A stretch of DNA of 64,000 nt from Massilia aurea (GTDB lineage Bacteria > Pseudomonadota > Gammaproteobacteria > Burkholderiales > Burkholderiaceae_D): NCBI RefSeq assembly GCF_024753205.1, contig NZ_JANUGZ010000001.1:1116001-1180000 (forward strand). Direction: 5' to 3'. The notes under the pieces were generated by a model. That model saw nothing but the letters and a program-made list of their open reading frames with translations. It had not been told where the DNA came from and ran no database searches. Within the stretch, counting starts at the first letter, position 1. Every line of letters starts with the position of its first letter. The position numbers were made by a program, and so were the translations under genes. Positions 27,855 through 36,385 of this stretch are shown here, in pieces.

Positions 27855-28232
27855 TTAAAATCCTTGTGGCTTAAGCAAACTTTGAAGAAAACCATCTACG
27901 TTTGAAGTCTTATATTTGACTGTTTCTAGCAAATCCCAAACTTGACTGGACTGAGGAAACTCAAATTGAACCTGATCATATCGATCGAGCATTGCAAGAA
28001 CAGTGCGCTCTGTCCAGCGTTCGCTATCGAGCTCGCCGTGATATTGGCGATAGCGCTCTTGGAAAAGAGCCAATCTCTGCCCTTTAAGCTCTGTTTCAAA
28101 ATACGCCGAGATTACCAAATCGGTTCCGCCCCAAATGGACCTTGGCGCGTCCCTACGAGACCATGCCAAATTACCCATGTGTGTCATCTGGAAAATTTGA
28201 AATACAGCCTGTTCGAGCTTGTCGTCATTCAT
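27855..28232 (-). CDS. Unknown 125-residue cytoplasmic protein inside the isc operon
   Basis: A soluble-looking protein ([26 protein letters not shown] at the start) with alternating helix-forming and aromatic segments ([39 protein letters not shown]). It has no Cys motif for a metal cluster and is not IscX. It lies 8 bases before hscA and overlaps the preceding unknown gene by ATGA. GC is clearly lower than in the isc genes, pointing to insertion of this gene pair. I do not recognise the family. Confidence 0.7.
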   Translation of the reverse strand: MNDDKLEQAVFQIFQMTHMGNLAWSRRDAPRSIWGGTDLVISAYFETELKGQRLALFQERYRQYHGELDSERWTERTVLAMLDRYDQVQFEFPQSSQVWDLLETVKYKTSNVDGFLQSLLKPQGF

Positions 28233-28735
28233 TTGTTACTCCATTTCATGTCACCAAGGTCATTTTTCAATGACCTCAAAAGACCTTGCCCTTTTCCGTA
28301 GATATTAAGGAGATCAGATTTCGCATATGGATTTTTATTGGCACGATGCCAAAAACGTCGCCCAAGACCAGTCGTGCGAATGGAGATGAGAAGTTCCTCG
28401 ACCGAGGCTTTAGAATCCCCATTTACCTTACGCCGAAGACTCATCGCATCAGCGTGCAGCTTATGGACTGCTTCGCTTATAGTAGGATTGAATGACTCGG
28501 AGTCTGCCATCCCTTTGTTCAGCAAAGTCAGCGACTTCTCAATATCTTTACTAATTAAAGGTACGGTTGCTTTGAAAACATACCGTTTTTCAATCCTAGA
28601 TAATCGATAGACCGCATAAAAAGAGGCAAATGAGCCAACGACTTTTACAAATTCCGCGAGGTTATGTAAAGTAGCAGAATTTTGAGTTAGGAAGTGCTGA
28701 AACCAGCTCCATCCACCATAAAATATTGACAACAC
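28229..28735 (-). CDS. Unknown 168-residue membrane-associated protein inside the isc operon
   Basis: The N terminus (MLSIFYGGWSWFQHFL) and the segment LAEFVKVVGSFASFYAVYRLSRIEKRY form one membrane helix followed by a basic stop-transfer sequence. The rest is a soluble helical region with many Lys, Arg and Ser (SEAVHKLHADAMSLRRKVNGD, LLSIRTTGLGRRFWHRANKN). It starts 2 bases after the hscB stop and overlaps the next gene by ATGA, so translation is coupled to hscB. AT-rich relative to neighbours. Family not recognised. Confidence 0.7.
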   Translation of the reverse strand: MLSIFYGGWSWFQHFLTQNSATLHNLAEFVKVVGSFASFYAVYRLSRIEKRYVFKATVPLISKDIEKSLTLLNKGMADSESFNPTISEAVHKLHADAMSLRRKVNGDSKASVEELLISIRTTGLGRRFWHRANKNPYAKSDLLNIYGKGQGLLRSLKNDLGDMKWSNK

Positions 28736-28737
28736 GT

Positions 28738-29256
28738 TTATCGTTCAAGAATATCATCGAATATTCGGTGTAACTCCTCGCCGAACTTGTCGAGGAACAT
28801 CAGCGAGCGCACGCCCTGCGCGGCAGCGGCGTAGTCGCCCGCATCGAGCTGCTGGCCAACGGTGACCAGCATCTGCTTGCGTTCGGCGCGTACCTGCGCA
28901 TCGAGGGCGTCGAGCGCGGCAGCATCCTTGCCAGCACGCGCATCGCCAAGTTCTTCGCGCCATTCCATCTGCTGCATCAGGAACGCAGTAGGCATCGCGG
29001 TATTCGATTCGGTCTGCAGATCGACGCCATTCAGTTCGCACAGATACTGCGCGCGCTTTTGCGGGTTGCGCAGGGTCTGGTAGGCGTCGTTGGCCCGCGT
29101 GGCCCATTGCATGGCCACGCGTTTTTCGCCGTCGCTGCTGCCGACAAACCGGTCAGGATGGACGCGGCCCTGGATCTCGCGGTAGGCGGCATCCAGGGCA
29201 TGCTGGTCGACCTCAAAACGGGCCGGCAGTTGAAACAGTTCGAAGTGATTCTGCAT
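28738..29256 (-). CDS. hscB: Fe-S cluster assembly co-chaperone HscB
   Basis: A 172-residue J-domain protein. The HPD motif is in GRVHPDRFVG near residue 34, followed by NDAYQTLRNPQKRAQYLCELNGVDL typical of HscB. The C-terminal helical domain (FLMQQMEWREELGDARAG) binds IscU. It delivers IscU to HscA and stimulates its ATPase. Located 6 bases after iscA. Confidence 0.95.
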   Translation of the reverse strand: MQNHFELFQLPARFEVDQHALDAAYREIQGRVHPDRFVGSSDGEKRVAMQWATRANDAYQTLRNPQKRAQYLCELNGVDLQTESNTAMPTAFLMQQMEWREELGDARAGKDAAALDALDAQVRAERKQMLVTVGQQLDAGDYAAAAQGVRSLMFLDKFGEELHRIFDDILER

Positions 29257-29262
29257 GCGCGA

Positions 29263-29586
29263 TCAGATGCGGAAGCTTTCGCCGCAGCCGCAATTGTCCT
29301 TGACGTTCGGATTATTGAAGCGGAAGCCCTCATTGAGGCCTTCACGGGCGAAATCGAGCTCGGTGCCATCGATGTACGGCAGGCTTTTCGGGTCAACGAA
29401 TACCTGCACGCCATGCGATTCAAAGACGCTGTCTTCGTTCGCGCTTTCATCGACGTACTCGAGCTTGTAGGCCAGGCCGGAGCAGCCGGTGGTGCGCACA
29501 CCGAAACGCAAGCCAATGCCCTTGCCCCGGCGTTCGAGGTAACGGTTGACGTGCTTTGCAGCTTTTTCGGTCAGGGTGATTGCCAT
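29263..29586 (-). CDS. iscA: Iron-sulfur cluster carrier IscA
   Basis: A 107-residue A-type carrier ([17 protein letters not shown]). The three cluster-binding Cys are present: one in [17 protein letters not shown] and two in the terminal NCGCGESF. It accepts clusters from IscU or iron for transfer to apo-proteins. Part of the isc operon, 35 bases after iscU. Confidence 0.96.
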   Translation of the reverse strand: MAITLTEKAAKHVNRYLERRGKGIGLRFGVRTTGCSGLAYKLEYVDESANEDSVFESHGVQVFVDPKSLPYIDGTELDFAREGLNEGFRFNNPNVKDNCGCGESFRI

Positions 29587-29621
29587 GTTGTGCTTCTCCA
29601 GCTCAGTTCTATTACCAGGAA

Positions 29622-30032
29622 TTACGCCGCTGCGACTGCTGCAACTGCTTTATCGGCGTGCTTTGCCTTGTAGTCGGCCACAGCGGCCTTGATCGCGTCT
29701 TCTGCCAGGATCGAGCAGTGGATCTTGACCGGAGGCAGTGCCAGCTCTTCGGCGATCTGCGTGTTCTTGATCGCCAGTGCTTCGTCCAGGCTCTTGCCCT
29801 TGACCCACTCGGTGATCAGCGAGCTCGATGCGATGGCCGAACCGCAGCCGTACGTCTTGAACTTTGCGTCTTCGATCAGGCCCTGGTCGTTGACCTTGAT
29901 CTGCAGCTTCATGACGTCGCCGCAGGCCGGCGCGCCGACCATGCCGGTGCCGATGTCATCGTCGCCCTTGTCGAACGCGCCGACGTTGCGTGGGTTTTCG
30001 TAGTGGTCCAGTACTTTGTCCGAATATGCCAT
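29622..30032 (-). CDS. iscU: Iron-sulfur cluster scaffold IscU
   Basis: A 136-residue scaffold beginning [18 protein letters not shown]. The three ligand Cys are visible in [14 protein letters not shown], in [14 protein letters not shown] and in [16 protein letters not shown], with the HscA-binding LPPVK just before the last. IscS donates sulfur to it and IscA, ferredoxin and HscBA act with it. Alanine-rich C-terminal tail. Second structural gene of the operon. Confidence 0.97.
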   Translation of the reverse strand: MAYSDKVLDHYENPRNVGAFDKGDDDIGTGMVGAPACGDVMKLQIKVNDQGLIEDAKFKTYGCGSAIASSSLITEWVKGKSLDEALAIKNTQIAEELALPPVKIHCSILAEDAIKAAVADYKAKHADKAVAAVAAA

Positions 30033-30079
30033 GGTGATGCTCCAGTATGTTTAGAAAATGCGCGCTCGGTATGAGCAGA

Positions 30080-31336
30080 TCAGTGTGCAGCCCACTGGAT
30101 CGAGCTGATGTCGATCCCGTCCTTGAACATGTCCCACAGCGGCGACAGTTCACGCAGCTTGCCAACTTTGCTCTTGAGCAGGTTGACGGCAAAATCAATT
30201 TCTTCTTCGGTCGTGAAGCGGCCAATCGAGAAGCGGATCGAGCTGTGCGCCAGCTCGTCGCTGCGGCCCAGGGCGCGCAGCACGTACGATGGTTCCAGGC
30301 TGGCCGAGGTGCAGGCCGAACCGGACGACACGGCCAGGTCCTTGATCGCCATGATCAGGGACTCGCCTTCGACATAATTGAACGAGACGTTCAGGTTATG
30401 CGGCACGCGGTGGTCCATGTCGCCGTTGATATAGACTTCTTCGATCTCCATCAGGCCACGGGCCAGGCGATCGCGCAGTGCGCGCACGCGCGCCAGCTCG
30501 CTGTCCATCTCGACCTTGGCCAGGCGGAATGCTTCGCCCATGCCGACGATCTGGTGCGTCGGCAACGTGCCCGAACGCATGCCGCGCTCGTGACCGCCAC
30601 CGTGCATCTGCGCTTCGAGGCGCACGCGCGGCTTGCGACGCACGTACAGCGCGCCGATGCCTTTCGGGCCATAGGCCTTGTGCGCGGTGAAGGTCATCAG
30701 GTCGACCTTCAGCACTTCGAGGTTGATCTCGACCTTGCCGACGGCCTGGGCCGCATCGCAATGGAAGATGATGCCCTTCGAGCGCAGCAGTTCGCCGATT
30801 TCGGCGATCGGCTGCACGACGCCGATTTCGTTGTTCACGAACATGACCGACACGAGGATGGTGTCAGGGCGGATCGCCGCTGCCAGCTGCTCGACGGTGA
30901 TCAGGCCGTTGGCTTGCGGCTCGAGGTAGGTCGCTTCGAAGCCGACGCGTTCGAGTTCACGCACGGTATCCAGCACGGCCTTGTGCTCGGTCTTGACCGT
31001 GATGATGTGCTTGCCCTTGGTCTTGTAGAACTGGGCCGCGCCCTTGATCGCCAGGTTGTTGCTTTCGGTCGCGCCGGAGGTCCAGACGATTTCGCGCGGA
31101 TCGGCGCCGATGATCGCGGCAACGTGGCCGCGTGCTTCTTCGACGGCCGCTTCGGCGTTCCAGCCGTAGGCGTGGCTGCGCGACGCAGGATTACCGAACT
31201 GCTCGCGCAGGAACGGAATCATCTTGTCGGCGACGCGTGGATCGACCGGCGTCGTGGCCGAGTAATCCATGTAGATCGGGAAATGTGGAGCTGGCGCGAA
31301 GCTCTGCTCGGTGGTCTTGTCCATTGGCGCGTTCAT
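30080..31336 (-). CDS. iscS: Cysteine desulfurase IscS
   Basis: A 418-residue PLP enzyme that removes sulfur from cysteine for Fe-S clusters and tRNA thiolation. Key segments: [13 protein letters not shown] at the start of the fold, [13 protein letters not shown], the PLP region [13 protein letters not shown] Lys in [13 protein letters not shown], and the active-site Cys loop [17 protein letters not shown], diagnostic for IscS rather than SufS. It is about 14 residues longer at the N terminus than E. coli IscS. It follows iscR by 19 bases. Confidence 0.97.
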   Translation of the reverse strand: MNAPMDKTTEQSFAPAPHFPIYMDYSATTPVDPRVADKMIPFLREQFGNPASRSHAYGWNAEAAVEEARGHVAAIIGADPREIVWTSGATESNNLAIKGAAQFYKTKGKHIITVKTEHKAVLDTVRELERVGFEATYLEPQANGLITVEQLAAAIRPDTILVSVMFVNNEIGVVQPIAEIGELLRSKGIIFHCDAAQAVGKVEINLEVLKVDLMTFTAHKAYGPKGIGALYVRRKPRVRLEAQMHGGGHERGMRSGTLPTHQIVGMGEAFRLAKVEMDSELARVRALRDRLARGLMEIEEVYINGDMDHRVPHNLNVSFNYVEGESLIMAIKDLAVSSGSACTSASLEPSYVLRALGRSDELAHSSIRFSIGRFTTEEEIDFAVNLLKSKVGKLRELSPLWDMFKDGIDISSIQWAAH

Positions 31337-31355
31337 CTGATTTACTCCGGTAACT

Positions 31356-31832
31356 TTAGTTTTGTCCGACTGCGGCGGGGGCGCCGCGGTGCACGTGCAC
31401 GACGTTCTGTTCTTTCTGGCGCTGCTGGTCGACCAGGTCTTGCAACGATACCGAATCGAGGTAGTCGACCATTTTTTCGTTCAGCGTGGTCCACAGTTCG
31501 TGGGTCATGCACCGGGCGCCGTCGGTATGGGCGCCATGGCAGTTCTCTTTACCGCCGCACTGGGTTGCATCGAGCGGCTCGTCGACAGCGATGATGATGT
31601 CCGCCACCGTCACCTTGCCCGCCGCGCGCGCCAGGCTGTAACCGCCGCCCGGACCACGGATCGATTCGACGATCTCGTGGCGGCGCAGCTTGCCAAACAG
31701 CTGCTCGAGGTACGACAGCGAAATGGCCTGGCGCTGGCTGATGCCCGACAGCGTGACAGGACCATTGCCTTGACGCATGGCAAGGTCGATCATCGCAGTG
31801 ACAGCAAAACGGCCTTTGGTGGTCAGACGCAT
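31356..31832 (-). CDS. iscR: Fe-S cluster regulator IscR
   Basis: A 158-residue Rrf2-family repressor. The N-terminal winged helix ([21 protein letters not shown] ... [19 protein letters not shown]) is followed by the cluster-binding Cys in CGGKENCHG and GARCM (C-x5-C-x5-C). Holo-IscR represses the isc operon when clusters are sufficient. The ATG at 31832 gives the family start; the 23-residue upstream extension is not conserved. A type 1-like operator lies about 100 bases upstream (31931-31956). Confidence 0.96.
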   Translation of the reverse strand: MRLTTKGRFAVTAMIDLAMRQGNGPVTLSGISQRQAISLSYLEQLFGKLRRHEIVESIRGPGGGYSLARAAGKVTVADIIIAVDEPLDATQCGGKENCHGAHTDGARCMTHELWTTLNEKMVDYLDSVSLQDLVDQQRQKEQNVVHVHRGAPAAVGQN

Positions 31833-31930
31833 TTCAACCCCGGTGAATGATAAAATATTTCTCTTGTCCAAGTACCAAGTCGGCGCCGCATCCTGCAGCA
31901 CGTTTCCCTCTGAGAGCGGGGAAAGACCTG

Positions 31931-31980
31931 ATTAGTTGAACGATTTAGTCAAGTATAGCAAATCGCAATGATCTTGTCTT
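31931..31980 (-). promoter_or_regulatory. isc promoter with IscR type 1-like operator
   Basis: On the minus strand a -35 AAGACA (31975-31980), 17-base spacer and extended -10 TGCTATACT (core 31952-31957) precede iscR. ATACTTGACTAAAT and its imperfect inverted continuation (31931-31956) resemble the type 1 IscR site consensus and overlap the -10, as expected for autorepression by [2Fe-2S]-IscR. Confidence 0.65.
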
Positions 31981-32028
31981 GGACCACCCCAAAAACGGCG
32001 GGTCACTTTCACTCCTGAAAAAGTCGCC

Positions 32029-32198
32029 GTTGAACGCGTGGACGGGGGGACCCGCCGCCGGCCGCGCCCACCCTACCGCGCTGGTACGGATTGCGCACCG
32101 TAGGGTGGATGGCTATGCCATCCACGCGTTCAACCCAACGTGATGTATGACGCAGGGGTTTGTTGAACGCGTGGGCGGGAAACCCGCCCACCCTACCG
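32029..32198. repeat. Cluster of three REP-like palindromic units
   Basis: Three related GC-rich units lie between iscR and the uracil-DNA glycosylase gene: GTTGAACGCGTGG...CCCTACCG (32029-32078), its inverse CCGTAGGGTGG...CGCGTTCAAC (32098-32134), and a third in the first orientation (32162-32198) whose core GTGGGCGGGAAACCCGCCCAC is a near-perfect palindrome. They match the pair at 5043-5143. No transposase of the REP-associated type is in the window. Confidence 0.8.
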
Positions 32199-32219
32199 TT
32201 CCTGCAGCCATGCACGCGA

Positions 32220-33014
32220 TCAGCGGGCTCGGAGCAACGCCATCGGCCCGAACAGCGCCTGCATGCCCGGATGCCCGATGAAACTGAGGTTGTACGGATG
32301 CTCAGCCACTGCCTGCGGAAACGCGGCCGTCTCTGGCAACTTCTGCAATTGCTCGGCAATCTTGCCCCACAGGACCAGCGTCGGCACCTGCGGCTGGGCG
32401 GCCAGCGCCGCCAGCACCGTCTGCAGGAACGGCAACCAGGCGCGCGCGTCGATGACCGGCTTGACATGCTTGCGAAACACCAGCGCGGCATTGAGCAGCA
32501 AGAAGCCCTCATGCATCAGATTGTCCTGCAGTTGCGCCAAGGTCTGGATCGAGCCGTCAGCGCGCGCGGCCTGGGCGACCGGCGCCAGCGCCTCCCCGCT
32601 CGTCGCATCGGGCTGCAACTGCCCGCTTGCCACCAGCAGCATCTTCATGAAGTTGCGCAGTGACGTCGCCCGGTTCACCGGCTTGGACAGTCCGGCATCG
32701 CTCCACAGGTCGCCCACGGCCCCGTCCATGAAGCTCACGCCGGTGGCGCTCGCGGCGCGCGGGTACGGCCCCTCCCCCACCAGCACGTAGCGCACCTTGT
32801 CCAGCGGCTGGGCAAAGGCGGCGAACATGCGGTGTTCCGTCGGGACGTAATCGTCCTGCGCCAGTGCGGGCAAATAATCAGGATTGGCGCGGGCCACCCC
32901 CTGCAAGCCCGCTTCGAGGATCGGACGCCACGAGGCGTCGGCCAGGTCGAGGGCCTGCAGGATCGGTGCAGGGATGGCGATGGGGCTGGAGGCAAGCGCG
33001 GCGGTGGCGGTCAT
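32220..33014 (-). CDS. Uracil-DNA glycosylase family protein, divergent active site
   Basis: A 264-residue protein with the family-1-like layout: VRYVLVGEGPYPRAASATGVSFMDG replaces the usual GQDPYH motif, LMHEGFLLLNAALVFR matches the central strand, TLVLWGKIAEQLQ the next strand and AEHPYNLSFIGHPGM the HPSPLS loop. The catalytic Asp of GQDPYH reads Gly here. Homologues with GExPYP are, as I recall, common in betaproteobacteria and annotated as uracil-DNA glycosylase. Base-excision repair is likely, but the altered motif leaves activity uncertain. Confidence 0.78.
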   Translation of the reverse strand: MTATAALASSPIAIPAPILQALDLADASWRPILEAGLQGVARANPDYLPALAQDDYVPTEHRMFAAFAQPLDKVRYVLVGEGPYPRAASATGVSFMDGAVGDLWSDAGLSKPVNRATSLRNFMKMLLVASGQLQPDATSGEALAPVAQAARADGSIQTLAQLQDNLMHEGFLLLNAALVFRKHVKPVIDARAWLPFLQTVLAALAAQPQVPTLVLWGKIAEQLQKLPETAAFPQAVAEHPYNLSFIGHPGMQALFGPMALLRAR

Positions 33015-33080
33015 GGCGAAATGGCAATGGAAGGAGGCGGCGATTGTAGCGCGCCGCCGCCCTTCGCATCCACCCGCGCG

Positions 33081-33725
33081 CTATTCGGAATCGGGCTGTC
33101 GCGACGGGTGCGCCGCCTGGAACGCCGGCAACGCGATGCACAGCGCATTGATGCGGTCGATGTTCGGGTAGGCCGAAACATCGATATTGAAACGCTGCGC
33201 ATTGAATACCTGCGGCGCCAGGTAACAGTCGGCGATGGTCGGATGGTCGCCATGGCAAAACGGCCCCGCACCCGGATCGCGCGCCAGATGCGCTTCGAGC
33301 GATTGCAATCCCTCGATCACCCAGTGACGGTACCACTCGCTCTTTGCCTGGTCGGGCACACCGATCTCGCGCGCCAGATAATTGAGCACGCGCAGGTTGG
33401 TGATCGGGTGGATGTCGCAACCAATGATCTGGGCCAGCTCGCGCACGCGCGCCCGGCCCGGCGCATCCTTCGGTAGCAGCGGCACGTCCGGATACACTTC
33501 TTCGAGATACTCGATGATCGCCAGCGACTGCGACAGCGTGATGCGGTCATCCTGGAAGGCCGGCACCAGACCGCTCGGGTTGATCTGGCGATAGTCGTCC
33601 TGCAGGTGCTGCCCGCCATCCTTGAGCAGGTGCACCGGCACCGCGTCGTAGGCCAGCCCTTTCAGGTTCAGGGCAATGCGCACCCGGTACGCGGCCGAGC
33701 TGCGAAAGTAGGTATACAGTTTCAT
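33081..33725 (-). CDS. maiA: Maleylacetoacetate isomerase (zeta-class GST)
   Basis: A 214-residue zeta-class glutathione transferase. The diagnostic SSAAYRVRIALNLKGL is at residues 9-24 and the glutathione-binding QSLAIIEYLEE follows near residue 67. DIHPITNLRVLNYL in the C-terminal domain is also typical. It isomerises maleylacetoacetate to the fumaryl form in tyrosine/homogentisate breakdown; a maleylpyruvate isomerase role in gentisate breakdown is the alternative. It overlaps the FAH gene by ATGA, and the pair forms the last two steps of one pathway. Confidence 0.9.
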   Translation of the reverse strand: MKLYTYFRSSAAYRVRIALNLKGLAYDAVPVHLLKDGGQHLQDDYRQINPSGLVPAFQDDRITLSQSLAIIEYLEEVYPDVPLLPKDAPGRARVRELAQIIGCDIHPITNLRVLNYLAREIGVPDQAKSEWYRHWVIEGLQSLEAHLARDPGAGPFCHGDHPTIADCYLAPQVFNAQRFNIDVSAYPNIDRINALCIALPAFQAAHPSRQPDSE

Positions 33726-34747
33726 GGTTGTCTCTCGTGGTAACGGACGACTTCCTGATCGATGGCGCCAAAGATGCTGGCGCCGCTCGCATCCAGCATC
33801 TCGATGCGCACTGTGTCGCCGAACGACAGGTACGGCGTTTTGGGGGCGCCGCCTTCGATGGTTTCGTACATGCGCACTTCGGCCAGGCAGCAATAGCCCA
33901 CGCCGCCATGCTCGACGCTCGAGCCATACAGCCCGCCCTGCTTGTTCGACACAGTGCCCGAGCCGATGATGCTGCCCGCGCACAGTTCGCGCGTGGTCGC
34001 CGCGTGCGCGATCAGCTGGGCGAAGCTGAAGGTCATGTCTTCGCCGGCGTTGGGCTTGCCGAACGCGGCGCCATTGAGCGTGACCAGGATCGGCAGGTGC
34101 AGCTTGTTGCCCTGCCAGGCCTCGCCCAGCTCGTCCGGCGTGACCGCCACTGGCGAGAACGCACTGGCCGGCTTGGACTGATAAAAGCCGAAGCCTTTAG
34201 CCAATTCGTTCGGGATCAGGTTACGCAACGACACGTCGTTGACGAGCATGATGAGACGGATGGCACTGGCGGCCTCGGCTGCATCGGCGCCCATCGGCAC
34301 GTCACCCGTGACTACGGCCACCTCGGCTTCGAGATCGATGCCCCAGTCTTCGGACAGGGCCGCGATCGGGTCCATCGGGCCGACGAAGGAATCGCCGCCG
34401 CCCTGGTACATCAGCGGATCGGTATAGAACGACGCCGGCACCTCGGCGCCGCGCGCCTTGCGCACCAGCTCGACGTGGTTGATGTAGGCCGAGCCGTCGG
34501 CCCACTGGTAGGCGCGCGGCAGCGGCGAATGGCAATCTGCTTCGATGAACGATTCGGCCCCCTCGGCGTTGCCGTCATTGAGCTGGGCATAGACGTCTTC
34601 GAGCTGCGGCTTGCAGGCATCCCAGTTGTCGAGCGCGGCCTGCAGCGTGCGCGCGATGGTCGGGACTTGCTGGCAGGTGACCAGATCGCGGCTGACGACG
34701 ACCAGGGTGCCGTCGCGGCCGCCGGCTTTGAGGGTGGCGAGTTTCAT
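33722..34747 (-). CDS. Fumarylacetoacetate hydrolase family protein
   Basis: A 341-residue hydrolase of the FAH family. Metal-binding acidic residues are visible in WGIDLEAEVAVVTGDVP, and LIMLVNDVSLRNLIPNE and GSIIGSGTVSNKQGG follow in the usual order. It hydrolyses fumarylacetoacetate to fumarate and acetoacetate, or fumarylpyruvate in the gentisate path. It is cotranscribed with maiA and divergent from a LysR regulator; no ring-cleaving dioxygenase is in the window. Confidence 0.88.
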   Translation of the reverse strand: MKLATLKAGGRDGTLVVVSRDLVTCQQVPTIARTLQAALDNWDACKPQLEDVYAQLNDGNAEGAESFIEADCHSPLPRAYQWADGSAYINHVELVRKARGAEVPASFYTDPLMYQGGGDSFVGPMDPIAALSEDWGIDLEAEVAVVTGDVPMGADAAEAASAIRLIMLVNDVSLRNLIPNELAKGFGFYQSKPASAFSPVAVTPDELGEAWQGNKLHLPILVTLNGAAFGKPNAGEDMTFSFAQLIAHAATTRELCAGSIIGSGTVSNKQGGLYGSSVEHGGVGYCCLAEVRMYETIEGGAPKTPYLSFGDTVRIEMLDASGASIFGAIDQEVVRYHERQP

Positions 34748-34843
34748 GGACTATCCTTTTGTTATTGCTGAGTAGCCGCCATTACAAGGTAAAACGCACT
34801 ATCATACAAACGATATTTTCAGCGTGATATATCACCCTATCTG

Positions 34844-35749
34844 ATGAATCCAACGTTACGACAAATGCGCGCCTTCGTTGCGCTGGCCCGCACCGGCAAT
34901 TTCACGCTGGCCGCGCAGACGCTGCACGTGACGCAATCGGCACTATCGGGCCTGATCAAGGAGCTCGAACAGACGCTGGACGCCCGGGTCGTCGACCGCA
35001 GCACGCGCCGGATCGGCCTGACCGACATCGGTCGCGAATTGCTGCCTTTATTTAGCCAGATCATCGACGACCTGGACGGTGCGCTGGCTAACGTGGCCGA
35101 CCACACGCGCCTGAAGAAAGGCGTCGTGCGCATCGCCGCGCCACAGCTGATGGCGTGCACCCTGCTGCCGCCAAGCATTGCCGACTACCGCGCGCAGCAC
35201 CCCGAGATCGTTGTGCGCCTGGCCGATACCGAAGTCGAGGGCGTCATTACGCGCGTGCTGTCGGGTGAGGCCGATGTGGGGATCGGCCCGGAACGCACGC
35301 CCGCGCCGCCGCTGCTGGCACGTGAACTGTTCACCATGCCATTCGCGCTGGTGTTTCCGCACCAGCATCCGCTGGCCGCGCTCGAGCGGGTGACGTGGCA
35401 GGATGCGGCGGCCTATCCGTTCATCTCGCTGCAGGGCCAGTTCACCGAATTGCTGCTCGACGCGGTGCAGCCCTCGCGCACGGGCGTTGCGCTCACGCCG
35501 GCGCACGAAGTGACCTTCATGACGACGGCGCTGGCCATGGTCAGCGCCGGCCTGGGCGTGACGGTGTGCTTGCCCTATGCGGCGCCGCTGGCCACGCTGT
35601 ATGGATTGACGATGCGCCCGCTCGATGCGCCGACGCTGCAGCGGCGCTTTTTCGTCTACACGCGGCCGGGCCGGTCGCTGTCGCCGGCCGCCGAGAGTTA
35701 TGTGGAATTCCTCTTTGCATATGTAAAACGGGCGCAAGCGGAAGGCTGA
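34844..35749 (+). CDS. LysR-family transcriptional regulator
   Basis: A 301-residue LTTR. The N-terminal winged helix-turn-helix is MRAFVALARTGNFTLAAQTLHVTQSALSGLIKELEQTL, then comes the linker helix and a periplasmic-binding-protein-like effector domain (VVRLADTEVEGVITRVLSGEADVGIGPE). It is divergent from the FAH-maiA pair with a 96-base AT-rich gap containing ATATCACC-type sequence, so it probably controls that pair. The effector is likely a pathway intermediate. Confidence 0.9.
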   Translation: MNPTLRQMRAFVALARTGNFTLAAQTLHVTQSALSGLIKELEQTLDARVVDRSTRRIGLTDIGRELLPLFSQIIDDLDGALANVADHTRLKKGVVRIAAPQLMACTLLPPSIADYRAQHPEIVVRLADTEVEGVITRVLSGEADVGIGPERTPAPPLLARELFTMPFALVFPHQHPLAALERVTWQDAAAYPFISLQGQFTELLLDAVQPSRTGVALTPAHEVTFMTTALAMVSAGLGVTVCLPYAAPLATLYGLTMRPLDAPTLQRRFFVYTRPGRSLSPAAESYVEFLFAYVKRAQAEG

Positions 35750-35803
35750 TTCTCACGAAAAGGCACGCTACAATGGGCCGTGTCTTTTTTAATCGGACCC
35801 ACG

Positions 35804-36385
35804 ATGTCCCACGATACGATTGCGATCAACCGCCAGATGAACAAGTTCGATGGCCATGCCAGCGTCTGGCTGTTTGGCTACGGCTCCCTGATCTTCAAAC
35901 CCGATTTCCCGTTTCTTCAGCAGCGCGCGGCGTCCATCCGCGGCTGGACGCGCCGCTTCTGGCAAGGCTCGCACGATCACCGCGGCACCGAGACGGCGCC
36001 GGGACGTGTGGTGACGCTGGTGCCGGATCCCGATGCGGTCTGCCACGGCATGGCGTTTCTCGTCACGCCCGAAGAATTCGCGCATCTCGACCATCGCGAA
36101 AAGAACGGCTACCTGCGTCTGGCAACGCAAATGCAGTTTGATGACGGCAGCAGCGACGAAGGCATCGTGTATATCGCCACGCACGACAACGCGGCGTACC
36201 TGGGCCCGGCCGATGAACACGCGATTGCGCGCCAGATCGCCACGGCGCGCGGCCCGAGCGGCCCGAACAGCGACTACCTGCTGGGCCTGGCCCAGTCACT
36301 GCGCGCGCTGGGCAAACCCGATCCGCACGTGTTCGAGATCGAGCGGCATCTGGCGGCGATGGGGGTTACGCAGCAGTACGCGTAA
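35804..36385 (+). CDS. ChaC-like gamma-glutamylcyclotransferase
   Basis: A 193-residue protein. The substrate-binding signature is VWLFGYGSLIFKPDFPF near residues 21-37, followed by GWTRRFWQGSHDHRGT and the acidic residue region EFAHLDHREKNGYLR. ChaC enzymes cleave glutathione to 5-oxoproline and Cys-Gly. Start at 35804 (MSHDTIAIN) was preferred to an in-frame GTG at 35780. Its 3' end overlaps the opposite-strand kinase gene by 20 bases. Confidence 0.86.
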   Translation: MSHDTIAINRQMNKFDGHASVWLFGYGSLIFKPDFPFLQQRAASIRGWTRRFWQGSHDHRGTETAPGRVVTLVPDPDAVCHGMAFLVTPEEFAHLDHREKNGYLRLATQMQFDDGSSDEGIVYIATHDNAAYLGPADEHAIARQIATARGPSGPNSDYLLGLAQSLRALGKPDPHVFEIERHLAAMGVTQQYA

